A stretch of 64,000 nucleotides of DNA from Streptomyces sp. XY006 (GTDB lineage: Bacteria > Actinomycetota > Actinomycetes > Streptomycetales > Streptomycetaceae), in NCBI RefSeq assembly GCF_002237655.1, contig NZ_NOKT01000014.1, positions 124,001-188,000 of the forward strand, written 5' to 3'. The translations under genes and the position numbers were made by a program. Under the pieces are notes generated by a model. That model had not been told where the DNA came from and made no database searches. It worked only from the letters and a program-made list of their open reading frames with translations. The stretch's first letter is position 1; each line of letters starts with the position of its first letter. This document shows positions 14,923 through 23,389 of this stretch, in pieces.

Positions 14923-16818
14923 TCACGCCCCGGTCCGTTCCCGCCGCCTGCGGCCCAGCAGCTCCGCCAACCCCCGCCGCGTCGCCGCCAGCACCACCCG
15001 GTCCCCGGCCCCCAGCACGTACGTAGGAGGCAGATCCCACACCAGCCCCGACGCCCCCACCCGCTCCTCACCCGCGGTATCCCCGTCCCGCCGCCCCCCG
15101 GACGGCGCCGTGTTGAGCGCCAGCACCCGCCACGCCCCGGCCCGGAACGCCTCCCCGACCGTGCGCCCCTCCAGCTGCGGATGCCCGCCCACCTCCAGCT
15201 CCGCGAACAGCAACACCCGCCGCTCCACCGGAATCGCCCCGAGGATCTGCCGCCCCATCATCGCCCCGGCGAACGCGGGCGCGGCCAGATGCGACACACT
15301 CCGGCTCCGGGTCAGGGCCGACGGATGCGCGGCCCGCAGCGTGCGGTACACGGCGGTCGCGAAGTCGTCGTCGTACAGCCGCAGCACCACCCGCAGATCG
15401 GGCCGCACGGACCGGGCGTACAGCGACGCCTCCAGGTTCGTCGTGTCCGCGCTGGTGAGCGCCAGCAGCGCGGACGCCCGGTGGATCTTCGCCGCCTCCA
15501 GCACACCCTCCTGCGTGACGTCCCCGAGCACCACCGGCACCCGCAGCCGCCGTGCCGTGGCGAGCCCCCGCGCCTCCGGGTCGGCCTCCACGCACACCAC
15601 CGGAATGTGCAGCTCCCGCAGCCGCGCCAGCACCCGCGTCCCGATCTTCCCGAGCCCGAGCAGCACCACGTGCCCACCGAGCCCCCGCGGCGGCTTCCGC
15701 AGCGCCGACGCACTGCGGAACGTCCCCAGCGCCTCCAGCACCGCGGCCAGCAGCACCGGCAGCAGCAGCAACCCGACCAGCCCGGACAGCAGTTGGAGAA
15801 CCTGCCGCCCGGTCGAGGCGTGGTACGCGGGATCGTTGATGCCGAACAGATCGAGCAGCGTCACGTACGTCGCGTACAGCGGATGTTCCCCGGTCACGAC
15901 CATCAGCGCGACGGCGAGTGCGAGCACACACCCCACCAGCCCGGCCAGCGACCACCGCAGCCGGCGCGAGAACAGCGAGGCGAACGGCGGCACACCACCG
16001 CGCCCCGAGGGCAGGGACGGCCCGGAGTACGAGACCTGCTCCAGGACCACGGTCCCGCGCCCGGTCGCCGACGCCACCGCCGCCTCGTCCGGCAGCAGCC
16101 GCGGCCCGTGCTCCCCGCTGCCCTCGGAACCGTCCGCCCCGGCCGGGTCGCTGCTCGTCGCGGACAGCAACGCCAGCGTGCACAGCCCCGGGTCGGCCAC
16201 CTCGCCCGGCCGCGGTGGCTGCCGCTCCACGGCCCGCAATACCAGGCCCTCCGTCTGGACGACCTTGCTGGTGCCGACGAGGGCGGTGGCCGCCAGGGCG
16301 GGCGCGGCCGTGTCCGCGTCGGACAGCACGGTCGTCGACGCGTCGAGTCCCGCGGACCCCGGCCCGGATCCGGAGGCCACGGCGGCCGTCTGGTCCAGCA
16401 GTTCCTCGATGTGCTGGCCCAGCCGGCGGTTGTACAGGCGCAGGACGAGCCGCAGGCGGGGGTTGAGCCGGCGGGCGGTGAGCGCGGCGCGGATGTTGGT
16501 CTCGTCGTCGTCGTACACCAGCGCCAGTGCGGCCGCCCGGTCGGCGCCCGCCTCGCCGAGCACGGCCTCGGTGATCTCGGCGGCCTCCACGACCTGTTCG
16601 GCGGGGGCGGGTTCGGGGCCGGCCGTGCCGGTGCGGCCGGCGGTCGCGCTCACGAACCGGTCGAGCAGCGCGGCGGACGCGGCCCGGGCCCGTCCGACCA
16701 CCGGCTGCCGCACCCGGCGCCCCGAGGGCGGTACGACGAGCGTGACCTGTTCGCCGTAGACACCGCGCAGTTCGGCGGCCAGTCGGTGCGCGAGTCCGTC
16801 GTCGCCGCACACGATCAT
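14923..16818 (-). CDS. TrkA/RCK-type NAD-binding potassium channel-like protein
   Basis: 631 residues from the ATG at 16818, which starts Met-Ile-Val-Cys-Gly-Asp-Asp-Gly, a Rossmann strand; the much longer open frame upstream lies over the divergent permease gene and is discarded. Order: first TrkA-N/RCK domain (about 1-135), variable linker, two membrane helices (about 283-305 and 335-360) around a short LYATYVTLLDLFG loop, then a second Rossmann domain starting GGHVVLLGLGKIGTRVL (about 378-394) and a C-terminal TrkA-C-like part. No TVGYG filter is visible, so it resembles the castor/pollux-like family rather than a classical K+ channel. Likely a ligand-gated ion-flux regulator in the membrane. 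Confidence 0.82.
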   Translation of the reverse strand: MIVCGDDGLAHRLAAELRGVYGEQVTLVVPPSGRRVRQPVVGRARAASAALLDRFVSATAGRTGTAGPEPAPAEQVVEAAEITEAVLGEAGADRAAALALVYDDDETNIRAALTARRLNPRLRLVLRLYNRRLGQHIEELLDQTAAVASGSGPGSAGLDASTTVLSDADTAAPALAATALVGTSKVVQTEGLVLRAVERQPPRPGEVADPGLCTLALLSATSSDPAGADGSEGSGEHGPRLLPDEAAVASATGRGTVVLEQVSYSGPSLPSGRGGVPPFASLFSRRLRWSLAGLVGCVLALAVALMVVTGEHPLYATYVTLLDLFGINDPAYHASTGRQVLQLLSGLVGLLLLPVLLAAVLEALGTFRSASALRKPPRGLGGHVVLLGLGKIGTRVLARLRELHIPVVCVEADPEARGLATARRLRVPVVLGDVTQEGVLEAAKIHRASALLALTSADTTNLEASLYARSVRPDLRVVLRLYDDDFATAVYRTLRAAHPSALTRSRSVSHLAAPAFAGAMMGRQILGAIPVERRVLLFAELEVGGHPQLEGRTVGEAFRAGAWRVLALNTAPSGGRRDGDTAGEERVGASGLVWDLPPTYVLGAGDRVVLAATRRGLAELLGRRRRERTGA

Positions 16819-16966
16819 GTGCGTGGCCGGATGACCTGGCTGCCCTTGGTTCGGAACGCTCCCCACGGGGAGAAGACTGCCCCACCGGGACCCCTGGTTC
16901 CAGAAGGGGCCGGTGCCGTGTGAACGGCGGGGCCGCCCCGGCCGTAAGCAAGGGGAGGGGAGGGAC

Positions 16967-18016
16967 ATGCCCTCGCGCACCACCGGAGGTACCGGGCCCG
17001 TGGCCACCACGAAGACCGCCCCCACCGACCCCGACAGCACGGCCACGGCCGGGGACGAGAAGGAGGCCGGCCACCTCAACTCCCCGCTCGTGCTGACCCT
17101 CCTGCTGCTCACGGCGGTGATGTTCCAGGACCCGATCCGCGGCGCCCTGTCCGCACCGGTGATGCAGAGCTGGATGACCGTGTTCGTCGCGGTGCTGGTC
17201 CAGGCGCTGCCCTTCCTGGTGCTGGGCGTCCTGCTCTCGGCGGCGATCGCGGTGTTCGTGCCGCCGTCGTTCTTCGCCCGGGCCCTGCCGCGGCGCCCGG
17301 CCCTGGCGGTGCCGGTCGCGGGCGCGGCGGGCGCGGTGCTGCCCGGCTGCGAGTGCGCGTCGGTGCCGGTGGCCGGGGCGCTGGTGCGCCGGGGCGTCAC
17401 CCCGGCGGCGGCCCTGGCGTTCCTCCTGTCGGCACCGGCCATCAACCCGATCGTGCTGACGGCGACGGCCGTGGCGTTCCCGGGCGACCCCGAGATGGTG
17501 CTGGCCCGTTTCGTCGCGAGCCTGCTGGTGGCCTGCGCCATGGGCTGGCTCTGGCACCGTCTCGGCCGCACCGACTGGCTGCGCACCCCGGCCCGGACCC
17601 CCTACGACGGCCAGGGGAAAGGCGCGGCCTTCTGGGGCTCGGTCCGCCACGACGTGACGCACGCGGGCGGCTTCCTCGTCATCGGCGCGATGGCGGCGGC
17701 GACCCTCAAGGCGGTCGTGCCGGCCCAGTGGCTGGTCCTCGCCGCGGGCCATCCCGTCCTGTCGGTGCTGGCCCTCGCCGTCCTGGCCGTGCTGCTGTCG
17801 ATCTGCTCGGAGGCGGACGCGTTCGTGGCGGCCTCCCTCACCCAGTTCTCCCTGACGGCCCGTCTGACGTTCCTGGTCGTCGGCCCGATGGTCGACCTCA
17901 AGCTCTTCGCGATGCAGGCGGGCACCTTCGGCCGCGCCTTCGCCCTGCGCTTCGCCCCCGCCACCCTCGCCCTGGCCGTGGTCGTCTCGGCCCTCACCGG
18001 AACGGTCCTGCTGTGA
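16967..18016 (+). CDS. YraQ/DUF318-family permease
   Basis: 349 residues, ATG 16967 after AAGGGGAGGGGAGGGAC. A disordered N-terminus of about 40 residues precedes about eight membrane helices. The family hallmark PGCECASVPVAGAL (about 126-139) near FLLSAPAINPIVLTAT, and the SICSEADAFVAASL repeat-like motif in the second half, are both present. These permeases pair with a TIGR03943 protein and have been linked to metal or zinc response in other bacteria. The stop overlaps the next start (GTGA), so the two are coupled. Confidence 0.88.
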   Translation: MPSRTTGGTGPVATTKTAPTDPDSTATAGDEKEAGHLNSPLVLTLLLLTAVMFQDPIRGALSAPVMQSWMTVFVAVLVQALPFLVLGVLLSAAIAVFVPPSFFARALPRRPALAVPVAGAAGAVLPGCECASVPVAGALVRRGVTPAAALAFLLSAPAINPIVLTATAVAFPGDPEMVLARFVASLLVACAMGWLWHRLGRTDWLRTPARTPYDGQGKGAAFWGSVRHDVTHAGGFLVIGAMAAATLKAVVPAQWLVLAAGHPVLSVLALAVLAVLLSICSEADAFVAASLTQFSLTARLTFLVVGPMVDLKLFAMQAGTFGRAFALRFAPATLALAVVVSALTGTVLL

Positions 18017-18717
18017 ACCGCCTCGCCCAGTCGGCCCTGCTGTTCCTGCTCGGCGCCACCCTGCTGCACGCCGGCACCACCGATCTGTACCTGCGCTACG
18101 TCAAGGAGGGCCTGCGCCCCCTGGTCCTCCTGGCGGGCGCGGTCCTGATCGCGACGGCGGCGGCGACCCTGTACTACGACCGCCGTGCCCCGGCCGGCGG
18201 CCACCACCACGAGCCGCGCGTGTCCTGGCTGCTCACCCTCCCGGTCCTCGCCCTGATCCTGGTCGCCCCGCCGGCCCTCGGCTCCTACAGCGCGTCCCAC
18301 ACGGGCACGGCCCTGACGAAACCGTTCGGCTTCCCGGCCCTCCCGGCCGGCGACGGCCCCCTCCGTCTGGCCGTCGCCGACTACGCGGGCCGCGCGATCT
18401 ACGACAAGGGCCGCTCCCTGCGCGACCGCGACCTGAGGATCACGGGCTTCGTCACCCTGGACCGCGACGGCACCCCCTACCTGGTCCGCATGGGCCTCAA
18501 CTGCTGCGCCGCGGACGCCCAGCCGGTCAAGATCGCCCTCACCGGTGACGTCCCGCCGGTCCTGCGCCCCGACACCTGGCTGGAGATCACCGGCCGCTAC
18601 ACCCCGCGCCGCACCCGGGACCCGGTCAACAACGGCCCCGTCCCGTACCTCGAGGTCACCGCCTCCCGCCCGGTCCCGCCGCCCCACGACCCCTACGACG
18701 AGACGTGGAACACCTGA
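18013..18717 (+). CDS. TIGR03943 (DUF1980) family membrane protein
   Basis: 234 residues, GTG overlapping the permease stop. Two to three N-terminal membrane helices (about 5-20, 33-50 and 70-90) with a His-rich HHHEP loop are followed by an outer OB-like domain. That domain contains ITGFVTLDRDGTPYLVRMGLNCCAADAQPV (about 143-172), the conserved double-Cys segment, and ends GPVPYLEVTASRPVPPPHDPYDE. Constant partner of YraQ-type permeases; probably a periplasmic-side subunit. The His and Cys residues suggest metal binding, which is inference. Confidence 0.86.
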   Translation: MNRLAQSALLFLLGATLLHAGTTDLYLRYVKEGLRPLVLLAGAVLIATAAATLYYDRRAPAGGHHHEPRVSWLLTLPVLALILVAPPALGSYSASHTGTALTKPFGFPALPAGDGPLRLAVADYAGRAIYDKGRSLRDRDLRITGFVTLDRDGTPYLVRMGLNCCAADAQPVKIALTGDVPPVLRPDTWLEITGRYTPRRTRDPVNNGPVPYLEVTASRPVPPPHDPYDETWNT

Positions 18718-18781
18718 ACCGCCGCGTGACGCCGCCGATTCGGGGTACCCGAAGGACACCGCTGATCAGCGAGGGGTACGC

Positions 18782-19192
18782 ATGACCACACTCCACGGCG
18801 AGCGCACGGCGGAACTCGACCGGCCGTTCCCGCCCGAGGCGGTCCGCGAGGAACTGGCGCGGGCCGACCGCCGGGCCGGCCTGACCCTGGCCACCCTGGG
18901 CGCGGCCCTGACCGCCCTCCTCACCGCGATCACCGCGGGCGTCCTCACCCCCGGCCAGTACGCCGCGATCCCCCAACTCCTGCTGTGGACGGGCTGCGCG
19001 GCCTGCGCCCCCGCGCTGTTCCTGCTCAGCCTGGCCACCCGCCTCCAGCCGACTTCACGCCCCGGCACACCCCGCCCGCTCCTGGCCCGTACGACCACGG
19101 TCAAACACCGCCGCATCCGCCACGCCATGGCCTGGGGCACGCTGTTCCTGCTCCTGACCCTGGCGGGAACGCTGACGGGCTCGCTGACTTAG
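18782..19192 (+). CDS. Short PycTM/Pycsar-effector-like two-helix membrane protein
   Basis: 136 residues; ATG 18782 with GAGGGG six bases upstream. REELARADRRAGLTLATLGAALTALLTAI (about 20-48) and QYAAIPQLLLWTGCAACAPALFLLSL align closely with the protein encoded at 25848-26384 (REELVRADNKAGLMLASLGAALTALLGAI; VPQLLLWAGCAACVPALVLLGL), as does the end KHRRIRHAMAWGTLFLLLTLAG. The middle segment of about 45 residues with the Tyr-Phe-Gly-Asp motif is missing, so this is a shortened paralogue. The full-length family is annotated as Pycsar system effector: membrane proteins that respond to cyclic pyrimidine nucleotides and kill the cell. Activity of this short form is unknown. Confidence 0.7.
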   Translation: MTTLHGERTAELDRPFPPEAVREELARADRRAGLTLATLGAALTALLTAITAGVLTPGQYAAIPQLLLWTGCAACAPALFLLSLATRLQPTSRPGTPRPLLARTTTVKHRRIRHAMAWGTLFLLLTLAGTLTGSLT

Positions 19193-19256
19193 GTCCGTAC
19201 CGGCGGTCCGTACCGGACGTTCGTACCTGCGGTCCGTACCGGCCGGTCCGTAGCGG
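19192..19256 (+). repeat. 12-base direct repeats ggtccgtaccgg
   Basis: Perfect copies at 19192-19203, 19205-19216 and 19231-19242, and one with a single change at 19245-19256. They start in the stop codon of the short PycTM-like gene and lie 210-280 bases before the Crp-type gene. They could be iterons for a regulator or just a local expansion. Confidence 0.75.
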
Positions 19257-19468
19257 CCTGGAAAAGGCGCGCCATCCGTTTCCTGAATTACTCGCCGGTA
19301 TTCCGAATCCCGGCGCTCCTGGGAACGTCCGTTCGGTCAATTCCGGCTCGCAGGCGAGAAATCAGGACACATCTCTTCCGGTCCGTTTGCCGAGGCACGG
19401 CTCGACGGCAGCATGGTCAGGCTTGAACGGCGCGATGCGCCGCGCACGTGCGACCGTCGGAGGTGCTG

Positions 19469-20176
19469 GTGAATCACGCGTGGCCGCCGTCCACCTTTCT
19501 CGGCCGGTTGCGGAACGCCACACGCCAGGAACTCCTGAGCCAGGGCACCCCGATCGCCTACCCACCCCATCGGGCGCTGCTCCAGCAGGGCGACGACAGC
19601 CGCCACATCCTGCTGATCACGAGCGGCGTCGTGAAGGTCGTCGCCAGCGCGGAGAGCGGCTACGACATGCTGCTCGCCGTCCGCATAGCGGGCGATCTGG
19701 TCGGGGAGATGGCCGCGTTCGAGGAACGGCCCAGGTCCGGCACGGTCATCGCGTGCAGCGACGTCACCGCCCGCATCATCCAGATGCGCGCGCTGGAGTC
19801 CTTCCTCACGCGCCACCCGGACGCCATGCGGGCCATCCTCCACATGCTCTGCGCCCGCCTGCGATGGGCGAACCGCCGCCGCGTCGACTTCCAGGCCTAC
19901 GACTCGATGACCCGGCTGGCCCGGGTCCTCGCCGAGCTCTGCCAGGCCTACGCCCAGCCGGCGCCCGACGGCGACGGCAAGCGGTGCGACCTCGGGGTGA
20001 CGCTCACCCAGAAGGAACTGGCCTCGCTGGCCGGACTCGCCCTCAACACGGCCGAAAAGAGCCTGCGCGCACTGGCATCCAGGGGACTGGTGGAACGCAG
20101 TTACAGAAGCATAACCATCTGTGACGTTCCGAAACTGCTGGAATTCGCCAAAGTAGTGGCCGACAACCCGTATTAG
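19469..20176 (+). CDS. Crp/FNR-family cyclic-nucleotide-binding transcription regulator
   Basis: 235 residues. GTG 19469 was preferred over the in-frame GTG at 19448 because CGGAGG (19458-19463) sits five bases before it. The N-terminal cNMP-binding barrel contains the phosphate-binding cassette GDLVGEMAAFEERPRSGTV (about 77-95), keeping the Glu and the Arg-Ser that contact the cyclic phosphate. Next come the long C-helix and a winged HTH with recognition helix in TQKELASLAGLALNTAEKSLRALASRG (about 178-204). It should sense a cyclic nucleotide and control promoters, most simply the operon starting 92 bases downstream. It is distinct from the global Crp encoded at 44101-44775. Confidence 0.88.
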   Translation: MNHAWPPSTFLGRLRNATRQELLSQGTPIAYPPHRALLQQGDDSRHILLITSGVVKVVASAESGYDMLLAVRIAGDLVGEMAAFEERPRSGTVIACSDVTARIIQMRALESFLTRHPDAMRAILHMLCARLRWANRRRVDFQAYDSMTRLARVLAELCQAYAQPAPDGDGKRCDLGVTLTQKELASLAGLALNTAEKSLRALASRGLVERSYRSITICDVPKLLEFAKVVADNPY

Positions 20177-20224
20177 TACGGGGTCGCTTATCGCCCCCTC
20201 TCCTAGCCTCTCGGGCAGCACTTC

Positions 20225-20243
20225 GTGAGCGGTGTCCGCTCAC
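20225..20243. promoter_or_regulatory. Perfect palindrome, candidate operator of the Crp-type regulator
   Basis: gtgagcgg-tgt-ccgctcac, two 8-base arms around three bases, centred 35 bases before the cyclase-like gene. The gtgag/ctcac ends recall Crp-family half-sites but with wider spacing than TGTGA-N6-TCACA. Its position between the regulator gene and the operon makes it the best operator candidate. Confidence 0.55.
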
Positions 20244-20268
20244 GGCACGTCCAGAGAGGAATGATCGG

Positions 20269-21060
20269 GTGGTTGAGTGGTCCGGTTTCCGTCCGTGCGC
20301 TTGCATAGCCGTGGACGCGGAGGCCTACGGGGGAAAGAACGACCGCAGACAGTCCCAGACGCAGCATGATCTGCCGCGGATTCTCGACGCCGCCGCCAGG
20401 GGCGCCGGCCTGGACCGCGCGCAGTGGCAGATCCAGCGCAAGGGCGACGAACAGCTCGCGGTGCGACCGCTGGACGGCACCGAGCCGCGACTGGTCGACG
20501 ACTACATCCGCCATCTCGTCGCCGAGTTGCGCGCGTACAACGCGCAGCGCGTGCCGGAGGCGCGGATGCGGCTCAGGGCGGTCGTCCACCAGGGCCTGGT
20601 CGAACTGGCCGACAACGGCTTCGCCGGCACGGCCGTCGTGGCCACCGCACGGCTGCTGAGCGCACAGCCGCTCTACGACGCCCTGGCCGGGCACCCCGGC
20701 GCCGACCTGGCGCTGCTCGTGTCCGACGACGTCTTCCGCTCCACGGTCGAGGGCGGACACACGACCCTGTCCACCGAGGACTTCACCCGCGTGACCGTGC
20801 GGGTGAAGGAGTACGAGGCCACGGCCTGGCTGTGGGTGCCCGCGCCGGCCACGGCCTCACGAGAGCCCGGGACCGCGCAGCGGGGGAAGCACGCGGTCCC
20901 GGCGCCGGGGGAGCCCGCGGCGGACCGGCCCGAGCCGGCCGCCGCGGGTGCGGCGGGAATCAGCAACGAGTACCGCGGCGACTCCATCAGCGTCACCAAC
21001 ATCACCGGCGCGGTGGACGCCCGGGGCGCCGTCTTCGGCTTCGGGAGCAGCGGTGGCTGA
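20269..21060 (+). CDS. Class III nucleotidyl-cyclase-like protein with C-terminal amyloid-like motif
   Basis: 263 residues; GTG 20269 after AGAGAGGA. The first 190 residues read like a class III cyclase domain: strand 1 with ACIAVDAEAYGG (Asp16, first metal ligand position), the hairpin RKGDEQLAVRPL (Asp60, second metal position), a helix, and the second half RMRLRAVVHQGLVELADNGFAGTAVVATARLL (about 99-130). Purine-specifying residues cannot be assigned, so the nucleotide and even activity are open. After an Ala/Pro linker the C-terminus is NITGAVDARGAVFGFG (244-259), a motif found again in the next protein. Its GTG-started neighbour overlaps it by eight bases. Known relatives in streptomycetes are mostly called hypothetical. 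Confidence 0.7.
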   Translation: MVEWSGFRPCACIAVDAEAYGGKNDRRQSQTQHDLPRILDAAARGAGLDRAQWQIQRKGDEQLAVRPLDGTEPRLVDDYIRHLVAELRAYNAQRVPEARMRLRAVVHQGLVELADNGFAGTAVVATARLLSAQPLYDALAGHPGADLALLVSDDVFRSTVEGGHTTLSTEDFTRVTVRVKEYEATAWLWVPAPATASREPGTAQRGKHAVPAPGEPAADRPEPAAAGAAGISNEYRGDSISVTNITGAVDARGAVFGFGSSGG

Positions 21061-23389
21061 CCCCACGGACGCGGGCGACGGGTCCGGCGTCCCGCCGGTC
21101 CCCGCTCCCGAGGCGGACGCCGAGCCGCTCGCACCGGACGACCTGCTCGGCGCACCGCTCGCCGAAGACGAAGACGAAGACCAAGGCGAAGAAGAAGACG
21201 GGGACAGAGACAGAGACAGAGACAGAGACAGAGACGGAGACGGGGGCGCGGGCCCGCACCCGGCCCCCGAGCAGCGCCGGGAGAAGGACGAACGCGAGGA
21301 GGACGACCGCGGATACGACGATCTGCGCCGCGTCCACCAGCTCGTCAGCAACAACTTCTACGGCACCGTCGACGCCACGGGAGCGGCGTTCGGCTTCGGC
21401 ACCGCCTCCTCCCCGGGGCTCAGCCCGGGCACCATCGAGCCCCGGGAAGCGGACCGGGCCCTGCGGTTCTTCCTGCCGACGCAGCCCTGCTTCGACGAGG
21501 CGCTGGCCAGGCTGCGGGCGGACGGACTCGTCGTGCTCACCGGCCGCGACGGCTGCGGCCGCCGCGCCGCATCGCTCGCCCTGCTCAGGACCGTCCTCGG
21601 CCGGGCGGCACGGCTGCGCAGCATGTCACCGGCCAACGCCCTGGCACAGCTGGCCGCGTCACAGGACCTCAAGCCCGGGCAGGGCTACGTCATCCTCGAC
21701 TACGCCGGTGAACTGCCCGACCAGGCGGTGCAGACGTACGAGGTGGGCCGGCTCGGCGAGGAACTGCGCCGCAAGGGCTCGTACTTGGTGATCACCGCCG
21801 GCGACACCACCCGAAGGCGGCTGGCCCTGCGGGACCACTGCGTTCCATGGCAGGCTCCCGACCCGGTGGCGCTGTTCGCCCACTGCCGCGCGGAACTGCC
21901 CGCCGCCCGCCTCGACCCCGGCACCGAACAGGAACTGCTGGCACGCATCGGCGAGCAGCCGAGACCGGCGGACGTCGTCGCGGCGGCGGAGGCGCTGGCC
22001 CGGGACGGTGCCGAGAAGGCCCTGGAGACCCTGCGCGACCGGCACCGCGAGCTGGTGCAGGAGCACTTCCGCAAGCAGCCGTCGGCGGACGACCTGCTCC
22101 CGCTCGCCGCGCTGGCGTTCCTGGAGGGCATCCCGGAGCGGACGTTCGAGAAGGAGTGCGCGGCGCTCGCCGCCCATGTGCGCAACTGGGAGCAGAGCGG
22201 CGAGACGCCCGTCGGCGAACCGGACGGCACGGGCCGGACGCCGTTGCGCCCGACGGTCGCCGAGCAGTCCCGGGCCCGCTGGAAGCAGCGGGCGGCCGGC
22301 CTCGTGACCACGGAGCACCGGCCCGGACCCGGCCGCGACGCGGGGCGCAGCGAGCGGCGCCTGGTCTTCGTCTCCCCGCGCGTGCGCGAACTCGTCATCG
22401 CCGAGCTGCACGACCTGTACGGCTACGAACTCTGGTACCCGCTGCGCCAGTGGCTGGGCGAGCTGGCCCTGCGCGGCGACCTCGACACCCGTACGGAAGT
22501 GGCCCGGGGCGTCGCGCTGCTCGCGCGGTACGCGCTCGTCGAGGTCGACGAGAACCTGCTGAAGGTGTGGTCCGACGGCATCACCAGCCAGCGGGTGACC
22601 GCCGCGCTCACCCTGCAGTTCATGTGCGAGGTCGAGCACCTCGCCCCGCAGGCCCTCACCATCGTCCTGGGCTGGACGGCCAACAGCGGCCCCGGACGGG
22701 CCGTGACGGCGGCCATGGCACTGACGGGCCGTCTCGGCTCGCTGTACCGCCTGGAGGCGCTCAACCAGCTGTGGTTCCTGACGCTGCGCGGCGAGCGGAT
22801 CGCGTTCTCGGCCCGTCGCTCCCTGGCGTTGCTGCTGCAGACGGCCGAGCAGGACCCCGAACGCGTCCGGTTCCTGCTGCGCTGGGTCCGGACGGTCGTC
22901 AAGAACACGGCGCCGGCATCGCGGGAGCGGTCGATCGCGCTGCGCACCGCCGTCCAGCTCCTGGAGGCGGTCCGGCTGGAGGCTCCCGAGCCGGTCACCG
23001 CCGCTGTGCTGCGTACCGTCCCGGACAGCGCCCGTCATCTCGGCTCGCTCTGGGCGGACGTCCTGCACAGCACCAACCGGAGCCGGGCGGTCGGCGCCCT
23101 GTGCCGCACGCTGGTGCAGCTGCGGGACGACCCGTCCGTCACCGGAGCCGTCCGCGAACTCGGCGAGGCCATGCGGAACGCCATGACCGAACGCCAGTGG
23201 GCCGCCCTGTGCCACCACCTGTCCATCGCCCTGAGGCACCCCGACTACGCGATCCCCGGCGCCCGCCGGCTCGCCCAGGTGCTTCTCGGCTCACTGCGCG
23301 GGCGGGCGCCGGCGGACCCCCGGCGGGCCACCGCGCCCCTCCTGCCCACCACACCCTTTCCTTCCGCTCAAGGAGGCCGAAGCAAGTGA
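21053..23389 (+). CDS. Large NTPase-like protein with N-terminal amyloid-like motif (STAND/NLR-like)
   Basis: 778 residues from GTG 21053, overlapping the cyclase-like gene. Residues 1-95 are acidic and repetitive, including Asp-Arg repeats encoded by a hexanucleotide tract. NNFYGTVDATGAAFGFG (about 99-115) copies the tail motif of the upstream protein. The P-loop region LVVLTGRDGCGRRAASLALL (about 157-176) has Walker A spacing but Arg-Ala in place of Lys-Ser/Thr, and GYVILDYAGELPD (about 210-222) looks like Walker B, so ATP hydrolysis may be weak or absent. The rest (about 330-778) is alpha-helical with HEAT-like repeats and an arginine-rich middle. It is likely a sensor/scaffold. Confidence 0.7.
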   Translation: MADPTDAGDGSGVPPVPAPEADAEPLAPDDLLGAPLAEDEDEDQGEEEDGDRDRDRDRDRDGDGGAGPHPAPEQRREKDEREEDDRGYDDLRRVHQLVSNNFYGTVDATGAAFGFGTASSPGLSPGTIEPREADRALRFFLPTQPCFDEALARLRADGLVVLTGRDGCGRRAASLALLRTVLGRAARLRSMSPANALAQLAASQDLKPGQGYVILDYAGELPDQAVQTYEVGRLGEELRRKGSYLVITAGDTTRRRLALRDHCVPWQAPDPVALFAHCRAELPAARLDPGTEQELLARIGEQPRPADVVAAAEALARDGAEKALETLRDRHRELVQEHFRKQPSADDLLPLAALAFLEGIPERTFEKECAALAAHVRNWEQSGETPVGEPDGTGRTPLRPTVAEQSRARWKQRAAGLVTTEHRPGPGRDAGRSERRLVFVSPRVRELVIAELHDLYGYELWYPLRQWLGELALRGDLDTRTEVARGVALLARYALVEVDENLLKVWSDGITSQRVTAALTLQFMCEVEHLAPQALTIVLGWTANSGPGRAVTAAMALTGRLGSLYRLEALNQLWFLTLRGERIAFSARRSLALLLQTAEQDPERVRFLLRWVRTVVKNTAPASRERSIALRTAVQLLEAVRLEAPEPVTAAVLRTVPDSARHLGSLWADVLHSTNRSRAVGALCRTLVQLRDDPSVTGAVRELGEAMRNAMTERQWAALCHHLSIALRHPDYAIPGARRLAQVLLGSLRGRAPADPRRATAPLLPTTPFPSAQGGRSK
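21203..21235 (+). repeat. Hexanucleotide microsatellite (gacaga)5 inside the NTPase gene
   Basis: Five gacaga units plus gac encode alternating Asp-Arg. All five Arg codons are AGA, among the rarest Arg codons in Streptomyces, and the tract is far lower in GC than its surroundings. Gain or loss of units would keep the frame. Confidence 0.85.

Noticed and set aside
14923..17752. Long leftward frames extending over the permease gene
   Set aside because: The Rossmann start of the TrkA-type protein is at 16818; beyond this the translation is His/Arg/Gln-rich antisense of the YraQ permease gene.
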